A DNA stretch of 64,000 nucleotides from Curtobacterium sp. SGAir0471 (GTDB lineage: Bacteria > Actinomycetota > Actinomycetes > Actinomycetales > Microbacteriaceae). The position numbers and the translations under genes were made by a program. Under the pieces are notes generated by a model, which worked only from the letters and a program-made list of their open reading frames with translations, was not told the DNA's origin and did no database searches. The stretch covers positions 310,001-374,000 of the forward strand of contig NZ_CP027869.1 in NCBI RefSeq assembly GCF_005490985.1, given 5' to 3'. Shown piece by piece: positions 35,901 to 43,933 of the stretch. How positions within the stretch are numbered: position 1 is the stretch's first letter; the number at the start of each line of letters is the position of its first letter.

Positions 35901-38517
35901 TTACCGATTGCGTGCGACGGAAGTGACGCTCGAGACTGGTGGGCTCTGGGGGTATTGCGACCGGTGTCGGTTCACGCAGCGTGCTTTCCCGGGCCGCAGG
36001 GTGTGCGTCAGTTGTGGACAGAGCGCCGTTCGTGTGATCGACCCCGACACAGATGCAGTGTTCACCGCTCGCAAGGGGTACTACCGAGCCAGTGCCGGGC
36101 AAGCGTTGCGGTTGGAGCCCTCCGTGCCGATGAGCATCGTCGCCGCAGAGCACACCGCGCAGCTCAACAGTACGAAGCAGGACGACGCATTCTCCCGGGC
36201 GGAGCAGTACGAGTTACTGTTCCAGGACATCGAGGTCGACCTTCCTGGCGTTGGTCAGGGGCGTACCGCAATCGACGTCCTCTCCTGCACGACGACGATG
36301 GAGGTGGGAATTGACATCGGCAATCTCTCCGGGGTGGCGCTGCGGAACATGCCGCCGTCTCGGGCCAACTATCAGCAGCGCGCCGGCCGCGCCGGGCGGC
36401 GGGGCAACGCGGTTGCGACGGTACTCGCCTTTGGTAGTGCTGACAGCCATGACGATCACTTCTTCCGCGAACCCATATCGATGATCCGCGGCGTCGTGGA
36501 AGATCCGACGCTCACCCTTGACAACGAACAGATCGCCCGCAGGCACGTCACTGCGTATCTGCTGCAACGCTATAACCAGGACGTCCTCCCTGACGCCGAT
36601 GCCAGCGCGCACCGCTCACTCTTTGAGGTGCTAGGAACGGTGCGGGACTTCCTCACCGAGTTCGCGCAGATGAGCCGGACCGGTCTTGAGCAGTGGCTCC
36701 GCGACCATGAGCTGGAACTCGTTCAAGCGGTCGATGAGTGGCTACCGGCGCAACTCAGCGCGGAGCACCGAGCGGAAATCCTCGACGGGCTCGTGGACGA
36801 CACGCTAAAGGCGATTGACGGCGCGCTCAGCTCGGGCGCGTTGCCCATGGCGACGGACGCCGAGAATAACAACAAGCCGCTCGCTGCCAGCGGAATGGGT
36901 GACGGCCGGTCGGTAGCCGACATGAACGACGAGGAGGACGCAGAGGAGGAGTTGGGCGAGGAACCTTCCGAGCGGGGCACTCAGATGAACCTCCTGAACC
37001 GACTCATCGATAAGGGCGTGTTGCCTCGATACGCGTTCCCCACTGACGTCGTCGCGTTCCACGTTTTTGATGCTGTTCAGTCCTCGCCATTCAACGTGCA
37101 GACGCTTTACGAGCCGACGCAGGGACTTCCAGTCGCCTTGACTCAATATGCGCCCGGGAAGACAGTCTGGGTGGATAACAAGAAGTGGACGTCCGGCGCC
37201 CTGTATCCACGTCGGGATCTCTCGAAGGCGTGGGAGGACAAGCAGCTGTACCTGGAGTGTTCAGTCTGCCATTACGCCAAGCATGTCGGCCAAGCCGAAG
37301 CGGTGCGTGGGGAAGCGCAGGACTGTCCCGCCTGCGATGGTGAGGGAACTTTCGGCGCCGCGATGAACTGGATCCGGCCTCCAGGCTTCGCTCATCCGGT
37401 CGGTCAGGATCCCGAGACAAGTGATGGATCTGCGCCTCAGAAGAGTTACGCCACTCGGGCCAAACTACTGACCAATGGACCGCACGATCAAACGAAGTGG
37501 AAGCAACTCACCCCACAGCTGACCCATGTCTTCCAACGCAGCACACTGTTGGTCAGCAACACCGGTCCGCAGGGGAAGGGATACTCCTGCTGTATTGCCT
37601 GCGGTCTGATTGAACCGTCCGCGAACGCCACCGGTGCAACCGCGGCCCCGCATCCGAAGCCGTACCCCGACTCGCGGGACCAGCAATGTCCGGGCGGGTT
37701 CGGAACTCGGAACATGGTGCTCGGCACTGATTTCGAATCTGACGTGCTCCTCATTCGCCTGCGTGTTGAGAGTCCGATGACCCTTCGGCCGAACCTGCTA
37801 CCGACACAAGTAGCTCTGCGGACCGTTGCAGAGGCAATCACGATCGCGGCGACCGCGCGCCTCGGGATCGATCAGTCCGAACTGCAAGCTGAGCACCGAC
37901 CGGCGCTGACCGCCCGCGGCTCCGACGGGCTCGAGGCGGAAATCTATCTCTACGACACGTTGCCGGGTGGAGCTGGGTTCACGAGAGCAGTTCACGACCA
38001 GGGGATCGCGGTGTTCCAGGATGCGTTGAAACTGCTTCAGGAGTGCCCCGAGAACTGCGAGACATCCTGCTACCGGTGCTTGCGAAGCTTCAGGAACCGC
38101 TTCGAACACGCTTCGCTGGATCGGCATCTCGGTGCGACGTTGCTGCGGTGGGCGCTGGAGCGCGAGCAACCGGAACTGAGTGCCGAACGGGTGGAACTCG
38201 CGATCCGACGGCTCCTCGCTGACCTGCGAAGCCGCGGGCTGGATGACATCGAATTCATCGGCCATGGGACGGTCGACGTGCCAGGCGTTGGGACGGTGGA
38301 TGCGCCCATTCTTGCCCGAGGTGCGCGCGGACCGGACCGGATCTTCTACGTACAGCGCCCGCTGACCGCCGATGGACCGCCAACGCCGCAGCTTGAGGAG
38401 GTTCGCAAGGTCGGAACATTTGCAGCCGACCCAATCGACGAGATGACGGTCAGTCGGAACCTCCCAGTAGCGTCGCAACGGATACTCACCGCCCTAGGGG
38501 TGCCCCGCGTGGTCTGA
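32917..38517 (+). CDS. DruE-like DEAD/DEAH helicase with DUF1998/MZB C-terminus
   Basis: An 1866-residue SF2 helicase. Walker A TTGTGSGKTESF (residues 119-130), motif Ia LYPMNALVNDQLGRL, DEAH box IVDEAHLYRG (about 347), and motif VI QQRAGRAGRRGNAV (about 1153). Cysteine clusters suggest several zinc sites: CDCG...CRHC (about 583), CGSCGG, CDRC...CVSC (about 1014-1034), CSVC...CPAC (about 1448-1472). The C-terminal DUF1998 region has LYDTLPGGAGF and CPENCETSCYRCLRSFRNRF. Size and order match DruE of Druantia better than the roughly 1,000-residue DrmA of DISARM. ATG 32917. It is probably the motor that acts on phage DNA (inference). Confidence 0.85.
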   Translation: MTKNDPLTIAETVAEIQEALREYIEAAYHVGNPNVIAQRRTLLETEGVLYRNPYIESTPRYQAGKRFDDLRLSAGARTLFRALGQGANGVVPLLHDPLYTHQADALEWAGTDGSSLAVTTGTGSGKTESFLLPMLAKFADEAQARPISFRQPAVRALVLYPMNALVNDQLGRLRLLLGDPRVTTQFDAWAGRPARFARYTSRTLYPGVRTVSKDKIRLKAIEDFYLLIEERAADRTASGHEAAAKLMEHLQGRGKWPAKPDLRAWYGEKGSHWQNADSEFIRAILQDHDPELLTRHEVLQSPPDALITNYSMLEYMLMRPLERPIFDQTAAWLAANPDEKFLLIVDEAHLYRGAAGAEVGLLLRRLRTRLGIAADRFQVITTSASFTSAASAVEFAAELTGKAASSFRPVTSALRTSDGDAPGTTRDAEVLAAVPLQRYYDAERDADRVEALQPLLAYRGVAAAGDDSALLLHSALEGWGPMSRLINETMRQAQAVEELGKVVFPDAETLIADQAVTALVALGSAAKRAAEDPGLLPCRVHAFFRGLPGLWACVDADCSARPGDSDGDSPIGKLYAQPRSTCDCGARVFEYYTCRHCGVSYARAYTNNVLDPTYLWNEPGMAFQSTGSVANELEPLDMLLETPGIPGDKYEVVELNLVTGALHPDGEPDRCRTVYITAQRAGEVQVDDDDDATVVHADGRFTPCGSCGGLFFGSTPVQDHQTKGDQPFQALISRQLEVQPPSAPSSDFAPLRGRKVLVFSDSRQVAARLAPTLQNYSMQDSLRPVMMYGWARLAEKPLSANALTLDRLYSAVLVGANELRVRLRPELRGGESTPPMNDVRRRIADGALQDDAAALMELLNVPTKPPQSLLQAMYTTITDPNRGLAALGLASLRELPRETTGLAQALPNIDGVAEDTETKIALVRLWLNHWLSRSGVWFTAMNDDWWNMPRKVQAHRGAFQKIEQWLPHTASRRRFKTEWLPVLLAHFCEPMAPNLYRLRATEVTLETGGLWGYCDRCRFTQRAFPGRRVCVSCGQSAVRVIDPDTDAVFTARKGYYRASAGQALRLEPSVPMSIVAAEHTAQLNSTKQDDAFSRAEQYELLFQDIEVDLPGVGQGRTAIDVLSCTTTMEVGIDIGNLSGVALRNMPPSRANYQQRAGRAGRRGNAVATVLAFGSADSHDDHFFREPISMIRGVVEDPTLTLDNEQIARRHVTAYLLQRYNQDVLPDADASAHRSLFEVLGTVRDFLTEFAQMSRTGLEQWLRDHELELVQAVDEWLPAQLSAEHRAEILDGLVDDTLKAIDGALSSGALPMATDAENNNKPLAASGMGDGRSVADMNDEEDAEEELGEEPSERGTQMNLLNRLIDKGVLPRYAFPTDVVAFHVFDAVQSSPFNVQTLYEPTQGLPVALTQYAPGKTVWVDNKKWTSGALYPRRDLSKAWEDKQLYLECSVCHYAKHVGQAEAVRGEAQDCPACDGEGTFGAAMNWIRPPGFAHPVGQDPETSDGSAPQKSYATRAKLLTNGPHDQTKWKQLTPQLTHVFQRSTLLVSNTGPQGKGYSCCIACGLIEPSANATGATAAPHPKPYPDSRDQQCPGGFGTRNMVLGTDFESDVLLIRLRVESPMTLRPNLLPTQVALRTVAEAITIAATARLGIDQSELQAEHRPALTARGSDGLEAEIYLYDTLPGGAGFTRAVHDQGIAVFQDALKLLQECPENCETSCYRCLRSFRNRFEHASLDRHLGATLLRWALEREQPELSAERVELAIRRLLADLRSRGLDDIEFIGHGTVDVPGVGTVDAPILARGARGPDRIFYVQRPLTADGPPTPQLEEVRKVGTFAADPIDEMTVSRNLPVASQRILTALGVPRVV

Positions 38518-38557
38518 GAACATCGGGCCGCTCCGGCTGGACGCCGGGGCGGCCCCG

Positions 38558-40543
38558 TCATCGCTCTGATAGTTCCTCCGGCGGGGGATTTGGAACCCGA
38601 GCTCCATGCTGAATGGGGAAAGTGGTTTTGTGCTGTCGTACCTGCTCGAGAATCTCGGGCCGGGCAGCGCGTCGCAATGCCCACCGTTCGAACCACCAGT
38701 CGACCACCTGCTGGGTGCTCGTCTGCCTGCTGTCGAAGAGGTAGTCCGGCTCGGAGTCGATGCCGAGCGAGTAGTCGCGGACGTTCCGAACCAAAGGAAC
38801 CCCGAACAGGATCCGCTCCCGGCCGTGCTTGAGCAGATCTTCCGAGGACCAGCCCAATGCATTCAGGCCCAGCCGCACCTTCCGCAGCCGCGGGCTGACG
38901 CCCTCACCGAACATGCTGTTCACTCTCACTAGTGAGCCGGCGTGTTCAGAGAGACGGACGAGTGCTGCGATAGTCACGTCAGAGAAGTGGGATGACCCGA
39001 ACGAGCGTGAACGGCCCAGAGGGTAGTAGCCCAGCCGCTCACCCTCTCTGCCGCCCATGACTTCAGCTGGCCAGAAGAGGCGGTTGTACTGACTCGCCCC
39101 TGACCCGTACAGCGACGTCGTCCCGATGAAGGAAAGCCTTGACTCGCGGCGGATCGGGCGACCCGCGATCGCGGACGCGATCTCGCTCGCTCGGTCGTAA
39201 CGTCGGGCGTACGCGCTGGCGACGAACGGTGACGCGGCGAGAGCGCCAACGAGCTTCCCAGCGGCCAGCGCGTTATACGGGGCGACTGCGCCGCAGACGG
39301 TGAGGTCAGCAATCACCGTTCCTACTCGTTCACCGCGCGCCCGACGAACGACCCGACCGACGTGCTTCCGCATCTCCCGGTCGTTGAGCGCGGCGGAGAG
39401 GCCCGCGCCCGTGGGAACGTCGCCAAGGGTGGCGCCGAGGAGACGTTGCGCATCGAGGGTGTCGGCAAGTGCCTTCGCGCGCTTCGACCGGAAGAGTGGC
39501 GTTTCCGCACGGTTCACCCAGTAATCGTCGGAGTGTGCGCTGCGATCTCGGATCAGACGGCCGCGGTGGTGCTTCGCCCGATGACGGTCAGCGTCTTCGC
39601 GCAGACGCGTGATCGCTTCAGCGTCAGGGGAGACAAGGTCGGGAGGACTGAGGACGCCCTCCCGGAGCAGGTCGGCCAGGTAGATGTCTCCGCGTTGCGC
39701 TCGAATTCGGGAAGCGACCCATTGGGCGGCGCGGTCACTGGGCTCGTTGGCCAACTGGTCGAGGACTTGTGCTGTGCTCCAACCAATCCAATTGTCCCGG
39801 CCAGCGATCTGCACAATTGGACTGGACAGCGCTGCAAGGCCTATCACGGCGTGGTGCTCGGTTGCCGCGTCGCGAATCAGCAATCCCATCGACCTTCCGG
39901 GTACCGTCTGATAGGCGTTTGACCAGGTGTGCCGGAAATACCGCCAGATGTCCTGTAGTCCGAACCCCGTGAATGAATCGACGGCTTCCGCATCAACAAC
40001 CTGGACATACGGTTTGATGGGTGCCGACGTCTCGAGTCCGCGCTCGAGCGCGGCTGCGAGTTCCTCGCCGTCGCGCATGAGATTGAAAACCGACACCATC
40101 CGGCCGTTGTATTCGTGTGGGGATTCCATGCCCCGCACGAAGCGCCGAACACTGGGTTCTCGCAGCTGCGCATCGCGGCGCAAATGTTCTTGCCGCCGAA
40201 CGCGCAGCTTCTCGGTTTCCCTATCACTATCGGGGTCCGGCGGGCGGACGGCGACGCCGCCGTCGGCGCGGTGCACCACCCAGCCTTGGTCGACGAGGTC
40301 AATCAGGATGTGGGCCGCCGCAGCGAGGTACGGCTTGTCGTGAACGTCGTTGATGCCTGCGGCCGCGAACTCCTCGTCGTGGTCCAGGGACGTGTCTTCA
40401 TCGAACCGGACCGCTGCAAGGTTTTCGGTGACCCGGCTGAAACTCTCACGCTCCTCGGCGGACGCTTGCGTCGGAAGGTCTACAGCAACGGTCGAGGAGG
40501 AGTTCAAGAGTGCCGCAGCATTCGTCCGAAGGTGCGGCTCCAC
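38558..40543 (-). CDS. DUF4338 (DruA-like) protein
   Basis: A 661-residue protein with the DUF4338/DruA core in its C-terminal two thirds: RDNWIGWSTAQVL (about 249), then AVAPYNALAAGKLVGALAASP and SFIGTTSLYGSGASQYNRLF (about 470-490). DruA is the type I Druantia marker. Here about 200 extra N-terminal residues include a likely winged-helix segment (LAAAAHILIDLVDQGWVVHR). The GTG start lies 40 bp inside the GHKL gene, implying tight coupling; a later start is possible. It converges with the helicase operon, stops only 41 bp apart. The enzymatic activity of DruA is not established. Confidence 0.72.
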   Translation of the reverse strand: MEPHLRTNAAALLNSSSTVAVDLPTQASAEERESFSRVTENLAAVRFDEDTSLDHDEEFAAAGINDVHDKPYLAAAAHILIDLVDQGWVVHRADGGVAVRPPDPDSDRETEKLRVRRQEHLRRDAQLREPSVRRFVRGMESPHEYNGRMVSVFNLMRDGEELAAALERGLETSAPIKPYVQVVDAEAVDSFTGFGLQDIWRYFRHTWSNAYQTVPGRSMGLLIRDAATEHHAVIGLAALSSPIVQIAGRDNWIGWSTAQVLDQLANEPSDRAAQWVASRIRAQRGDIYLADLLREGVLSPPDLVSPDAEAITRLREDADRHRAKHHRGRLIRDRSAHSDDYWVNRAETPLFRSKRAKALADTLDAQRLLGATLGDVPTGAGLSAALNDREMRKHVGRVVRRARGERVGTVIADLTVCGAVAPYNALAAGKLVGALAASPFVASAYARRYDRASEIASAIAGRPIRRESRLSFIGTTSLYGSGASQYNRLFWPAEVMGGREGERLGYYPLGRSRSFGSSHFSDVTIAALVRLSEHAGSLVRVNSMFGEGVSPRLRKVRLGLNALGWSSEDLLKHGRERILFGVPLVRNVRDYSLGIDSEPDYLFDSRQTSTQQVVDWWFERWALRRAARPEILEQVRQHKTTFPIQHGARVPNPPPEELSER

Positions 40544-41952
40544 CGCGTGACAAATTCCCCAGTCGACGTCCCGTCGGCTTCGAAGTGCGCGAGCGTGCGT
40601 CCGAGGGAGAGCAGCATCAGTTCAAACGAAGTGCGTACGCCTCCTCCGGTCGAGACCTCGACCGACTGGAGCGGAGCGTACAGGGCCGCGAAAGCGGGAT
40701 GGTCCACGTTCAGCGTCAGGTCCAATCTCTGGTTGGAAAGTTCGGTCCGGAGCATCGATTCTATCGGAAGCGGTTCGGCGCATATACGGTACGTCAGTGG
40801 GGATCCGACGTGGTTTCGGATAGCCGGAAGGTCTCCGTCGGCGGCGGCAGCGACAGTGCAGGCCCGCTCGGTTGCTGCCCGGAACTTCACCTCTTCGAAG
40901 GCGCGTCGCACCCGTCCATTGAGGAGCCGTGCCGTCGCTTCGACGTACGGCTCGAGCGTGTCGATGAGAGCGCGCGTTGGCCGTACGCCCTGTTTGGTGT
41001 TGGTGATGCCGAATGCGTCATCAAGGGTCGGGGGGAACTGGATCTCGCACCGCCACCAGTCGTCGTAGTTCTCCTTTCGCTTGCTGCCCGTGAACATCCA
41101 CCCATCCGCGACTTCCCGCCCGGCTCGCAGGACAGAGATGCCACCGCCGCCGATGATGCCGACCCGGCGTTTTGTCGCCTGGTCCAGGCCTGCCCACGCC
41201 TCAACGGGAAGGAGGGAGAACCTAACGATGACCTCGCTAGTTCCACCTACGTCATCCGGGATGGCAAAGCGCATCGGCGGGAAGGGCGGGCTTGCGCTGA
41301 CACCGTTGAGTTCCGTCTCCAGCAGCAACGGGTCGGCAGGGGGCACAGCCTTACCGTTTACAGTGATCGACGTGCCACCGCGTAACGGTTCCCGATAGAG
41401 GCGACCGAGTCGGCGGATCACAGCGCGCTGCAGCCAGCCGAGCCGCCGGTACTCCACCCGATCGCAGTTGACCCATTCGACTACCGTGCCGTGTGCATCC
41501 GAAGCTGGGGAGACCTCGATCGGCGTGAAGTTCGGCGCGACTCCTGAGACGATGGCGGCGGCGTCGAGCGTGACGGCTCGTCGTACCTCGCCCCGGCGGG
41601 CGGAGGTGACCCGCACCCTGTTGCTCTGACTCAGACTCGCGGCTGGAAGGCCCATACCAAACCGGCCAAACGATGCCCGGCTGCCGAACCGCGACGACCC
41701 GCCGAACCGGAGGCACTGGCGAAGTTCCGGCGCCGTCATCCCATGTCCGTCGTCCGTGACGGTGACGATCGGACAGACACTCGGATCGTCCCGGCGGATA
41801 TCGATGTCCACGTGTCGCGCGTTGGCCTCGAGCGCGTTGTCGACCAGTTCCGCGAGAGCTGTGGACAACGACAGATAGCCTGCGTCGCGGACCGCGCGGA
41901 TGAAGTTTTCTGACACGACAAGGTCGTCGGACGGGTGTTCGAACGCGCTCAT
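40504..41952 (-). CDS. GHKL (Hsp90/MORC-like) ATPase
   Basis: A 482-residue protein with a complete N-terminal ATP-binding Bergerat fold: N-box ALAELVDNALEA (Glu35, Asn39), G1 VTDDGHGM (Asp67/68) and G2 GRFGMGLPAAS (96-106). The sequence after it (about 150-300) resembles the S5-like transducer of MutL/Hsp90/MORC ATPases, including ITNTKQGVRPT. No histidine-kinase H-box. ATP-driven dimer clamping on DNA is the family theme, so it may clamp or signal for the DruA-like partner downstream (inference). ATG 41950-41952. Confidence 0.82.
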   Translation of the reverse strand: MSAFEHPSDDLVVSENFIRAVRDAGYLSLSTALAELVDNALEANARHVDIDIRRDDPSVCPIVTVTDDGHGMTAPELRQCLRFGGSSRFGSRASFGRFGMGLPAASLSQSNRVRVTSARRGEVRRAVTLDAAAIVSGVAPNFTPIEVSPASDAHGTVVEWVNCDRVEYRRLGWLQRAVIRRLGRLYREPLRGGTSITVNGKAVPPADPLLLETELNGVSASPPFPPMRFAIPDDVGGTSEVIVRFSLLPVEAWAGLDQATKRRVGIIGGGGISVLRAGREVADGWMFTGSKRKENYDDWWRCEIQFPPTLDDAFGITNTKQGVRPTRALIDTLEPYVEATARLLNGRVRRAFEEVKFRAATERACTVAAAADGDLPAIRNHVGSPLTYRICAEPLPIESMLRTELSNQRLDLTLNVDHPAFAALYAPLQSVEVSTGGGVRTSFELMLLSLGRTLAHFEADGTSTGEFVTRWSRTFGRMLRHS

Positions 41953-42030
41953 TCGGTTCTCCAGAGGCAGAAGGTGACTCGTTGAGAGTAGCTGCTCCGC
42001 GTGCCTCGACGCTGCCGAGTCGCTGGCTGC

Positions 42031-42408
42031 CTATCGGACGGTCAACTCGAGCGTGATCCGCTTCGTTCGCCCGGGTTCCGACAGGTCAATGGCGGAACCG
42101 TCCGTGAACTGGAGACGGGCGGTCGGCCGTCCCCCGGGCGACGCATGACTCCATGCCTGCGCGGAGGGAAGCGACATGACCCTGCCCGTGCGTTGCAAGT
42201 CAACCTTCAGCAGGTACTCGCCCGCGTGAAGGGTAAAAGTTCTTCCCGCCCCAAGGTCGAACGTCTCGATGGTCGCGGAAGCGAGCACGGACAATGGGAC
42301 AACTGACTTCAACGCGTTCGGGGCCAGCACTTGTACGGCCGAGACGGTCTTGCCCACGGTGCCGAGCAAGAAGGTCTCCAGCTGAGGGCCGGCCTGCGCA
42401 TCTGCCAT
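42031..42408 (-). CDS. Small protein resembling an isolated Fpg/MutM N-terminal domain
   Basis: A 125-residue protein. PQLETFLLGTVGKTVSAVQV can be laid over the start of Fpg/Nei glycosylases (xLPEVETxxxxLxxxxxGRTI). LHAGEYLLKVDL fits the RGKYLLLEL strand, and RVMSLPSAQAW with LQFTDGSAIDL follows in the same order. The catalytic N-terminal Pro-Glu is lacking (MADAQAGPQ), as are the H2TH and zinc-finger domains. It therefore probably binds DNA or protein without cutting. ATG 42406-42408 is chosen; a start at 42483 is possible. It is the first gene of the minus-strand operon, 78 bp before the GHKL gene. Homology is judged by eye. Confidence 0.55.
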   Translation of the reverse strand: MADAQAGPQLETFLLGTVGKTVSAVQVLAPNALKSVVPLSVLASATIETFDLGAGRTFTLHAGEYLLKVDLQRTGRVMSLPSAQAWSHASPGGRPTARLQFTDGSAIDLSEPGRTKRITLELTVR

Positions 42409-42556
42409 ACGCCAAGTATGGCGTCCAAGAGTCGCGGTGCTCGGCAGTTCAGCAGCCGAGCGTCGCTTTGCTTCCTCGCGCACGCCAGAGTCTCAACTAG
42501 GACGAGAGGAGTCTCGCTTGCGTTGAGAAACGACAGTCGCTGCGGGAAGGAGGAGG

Positions 42557-42630
42557 TGGAGCGAGTGACGGGAATCGAACCCGCGCTACCAGCTTGGGAA
42601 GCTGGAGTTCTACCATTGAACTACACTCGC
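42557..42630 (-). tRNA. tRNA-Gly (anticodon CCC), CCA encoded
   Basis: The complement folds as a cloverleaf: acceptor GCGAGTG/CACTCGC, anticodon stem CCAGC/GCTGG with loop TTCCCAA (anticodon CCC), and T loop TTCGATT. The body is 42560-42630, followed by an encoded CCA at 42557-42559. The low-GC island lies on its 3' side, a classical integration position for genomic islands. Confidence 0.93.
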
Positions 42631-42837
42631 GCATCCCGACCAGCGGGACGCAGCAAGCCTAGCGGATTCTGCGCTGGACGCCAGCCGAGTGCGCGCCGCA
42701 CGGTCCGTGGCGGCGGCGACCCGTGCCTCCCGGCCGTCGCCGTGTCTCCCCTGTGAGGTCCGTGCGCCGACGGACAGCCCCGGCGGCCGTGTGTACCGTC
42801 CAGGGGGTTCCGTCGCCCTACCCGGAGGAGGACCCGG

Positions 42838-43932
42838 ATGGTCAGGCATCCCCTCATCGACGACGTGGTCGGCACCGCCATCGTGGTCCGGTCCGCATCG
42901 CCGGTCGTGTGGCTGACGGAGTCGCTCGCCTCGCTGCTGCGTCGTGCGTCCGAGTCCGGCCGCACGGTCGTGCTCCGCACCGGCCGGGAGGCATCCGTCA
43001 CCCCCGCCCTGCGGCACGCCCTGGGCGTGCACCACGCTGCGTGGGCCGTGGACGGTCCCGACGGCAGCCTGCGGGACGGCCGCACCGGCGTCGCCGCCTC
43101 CGGCATCGAGGACTTCGTCCGCCGCGGGCCGGAACTCGTCGGTCCGCCGGCGGCCGGACACCCGGCGGCGACGGACTCGGTGCGCCAGATCAGCATCGAC
43201 CTCACCCTCCGCCACCACGCCGACCGCGCCGTCGACATCGGCGCCGCGATCGAGGCCCTGTGCGAGACCGTCGGCACCTGTCCGACGCACTGGGGCACCA
43301 GCGAGCCGCTCACGGTGCCGTGGGACCGCTGGGTCGTGACGCAGTACGCCAAGCACGAGGCACCGGACGTCTCCACCTCGTACGCGCACGGCGACGGGTT
43401 CTCGGCGACGATGACCGCGCACCTGCTCGACGGCGTGGTCGTCGAGACGATGTCGGCGGTGCTGACGATCCCCGAGGACGGCGCGGACCCGGCGCTCGCG
43501 TCGAGGCTGCTGGACGCGGTGCACCGGGTCGCCGACGAGGTCGAGCCCGTCTTCGGCGTGGTGATGCAGCGCCGCGGGGACGCCGACCACCTGGTCCGCG
43601 CGGTCGCGCACGAGGAGCCCTCCCCGCTGGCCGTCGTCGTCGGTCCGGAGGCCGCGGAGTTCCTCGACCGCGACGGCGAGTGGCCGCCGGCGCGGACGAC
43701 GACCTCGGGCTTCGGTGGCGGCGGGCTCGTCGTGCGGTTCGACGACGGGTGGGAGGCACTCGAGGCCTTCCTCGACCGCATCGACGAGGACCGCTTCCTG
43801 CAGCTCGTCGGCGGCGCACCCCTCGACCCGGCGCACGACGATGGCGCGCTCGACGGGCACGACCGCGGGTCGCACGCCACGGCCGGACGGAGCACGGGCG
43901 GACGGAGCACGGGCGGTCAGGGTGCCGCGTGA
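42838..43932 (+). CDS. DUF6177-like protein of unknown function
   Basis: A 364-residue protein that resembles the actinobacterial DUF6177 family by memory of its N-terminal block (VVWLTESLASLLRRASESGRTVVLRTG). A core block, PWDRWVVTQYAKHEAPDVSTSYAHG, follows at about 160-190. No membrane segment or enzyme motif. The C-terminus is low-complexity (GRSTGGRSTGGQGAA). ATG 42838 has GGAGGAGG upstream. It is followed by a small gene starting one base after its stop. DUF6177 genes are found near type VII secretion loci in some actinobacteria, but none is visible here. Confidence 0.55.
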   Translation: MVRHPLIDDVVGTAIVVRSASPVVWLTESLASLLRRASESGRTVVLRTGREASVTPALRHALGVHHAAWAVDGPDGSLRDGRTGVAASGIEDFVRRGPELVGPPAAGHPAATDSVRQISIDLTLRHHADRAVDIGAAIEALCETVGTCPTHWGTSEPLTVPWDRWVVTQYAKHEAPDVSTSYAHGDGFSATMTAHLLDGVVVETMSAVLTIPEDGADPALASRLLDAVHRVADEVEPVFGVVMQRRGDADHLVRAVAHEEPSPLAVVVGPEAAEFLDRDGEWPPARTTTSGFGGGGLVVRFDDGWEALEAFLDRIDEDRFLQLVGGAPLDPAHDDGALDGHDRGSHATAGRSTGGRSTGGQGAA

Positions 43933-43933
43933 C

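Noticed and set aside
32917..38517. DISARM DrmA assignment for the helicase
   Set aside because: Too long for DrmA, no drmB, drmC PLD nuclease or methyltransferase nearby, and a DUF4338 gene is present; Druantia DruE fits better.
27560..42560. Prophage or ICE
   Set aside because: No integrase, structural, relaxase, replication or conjugation gene seen in the island.
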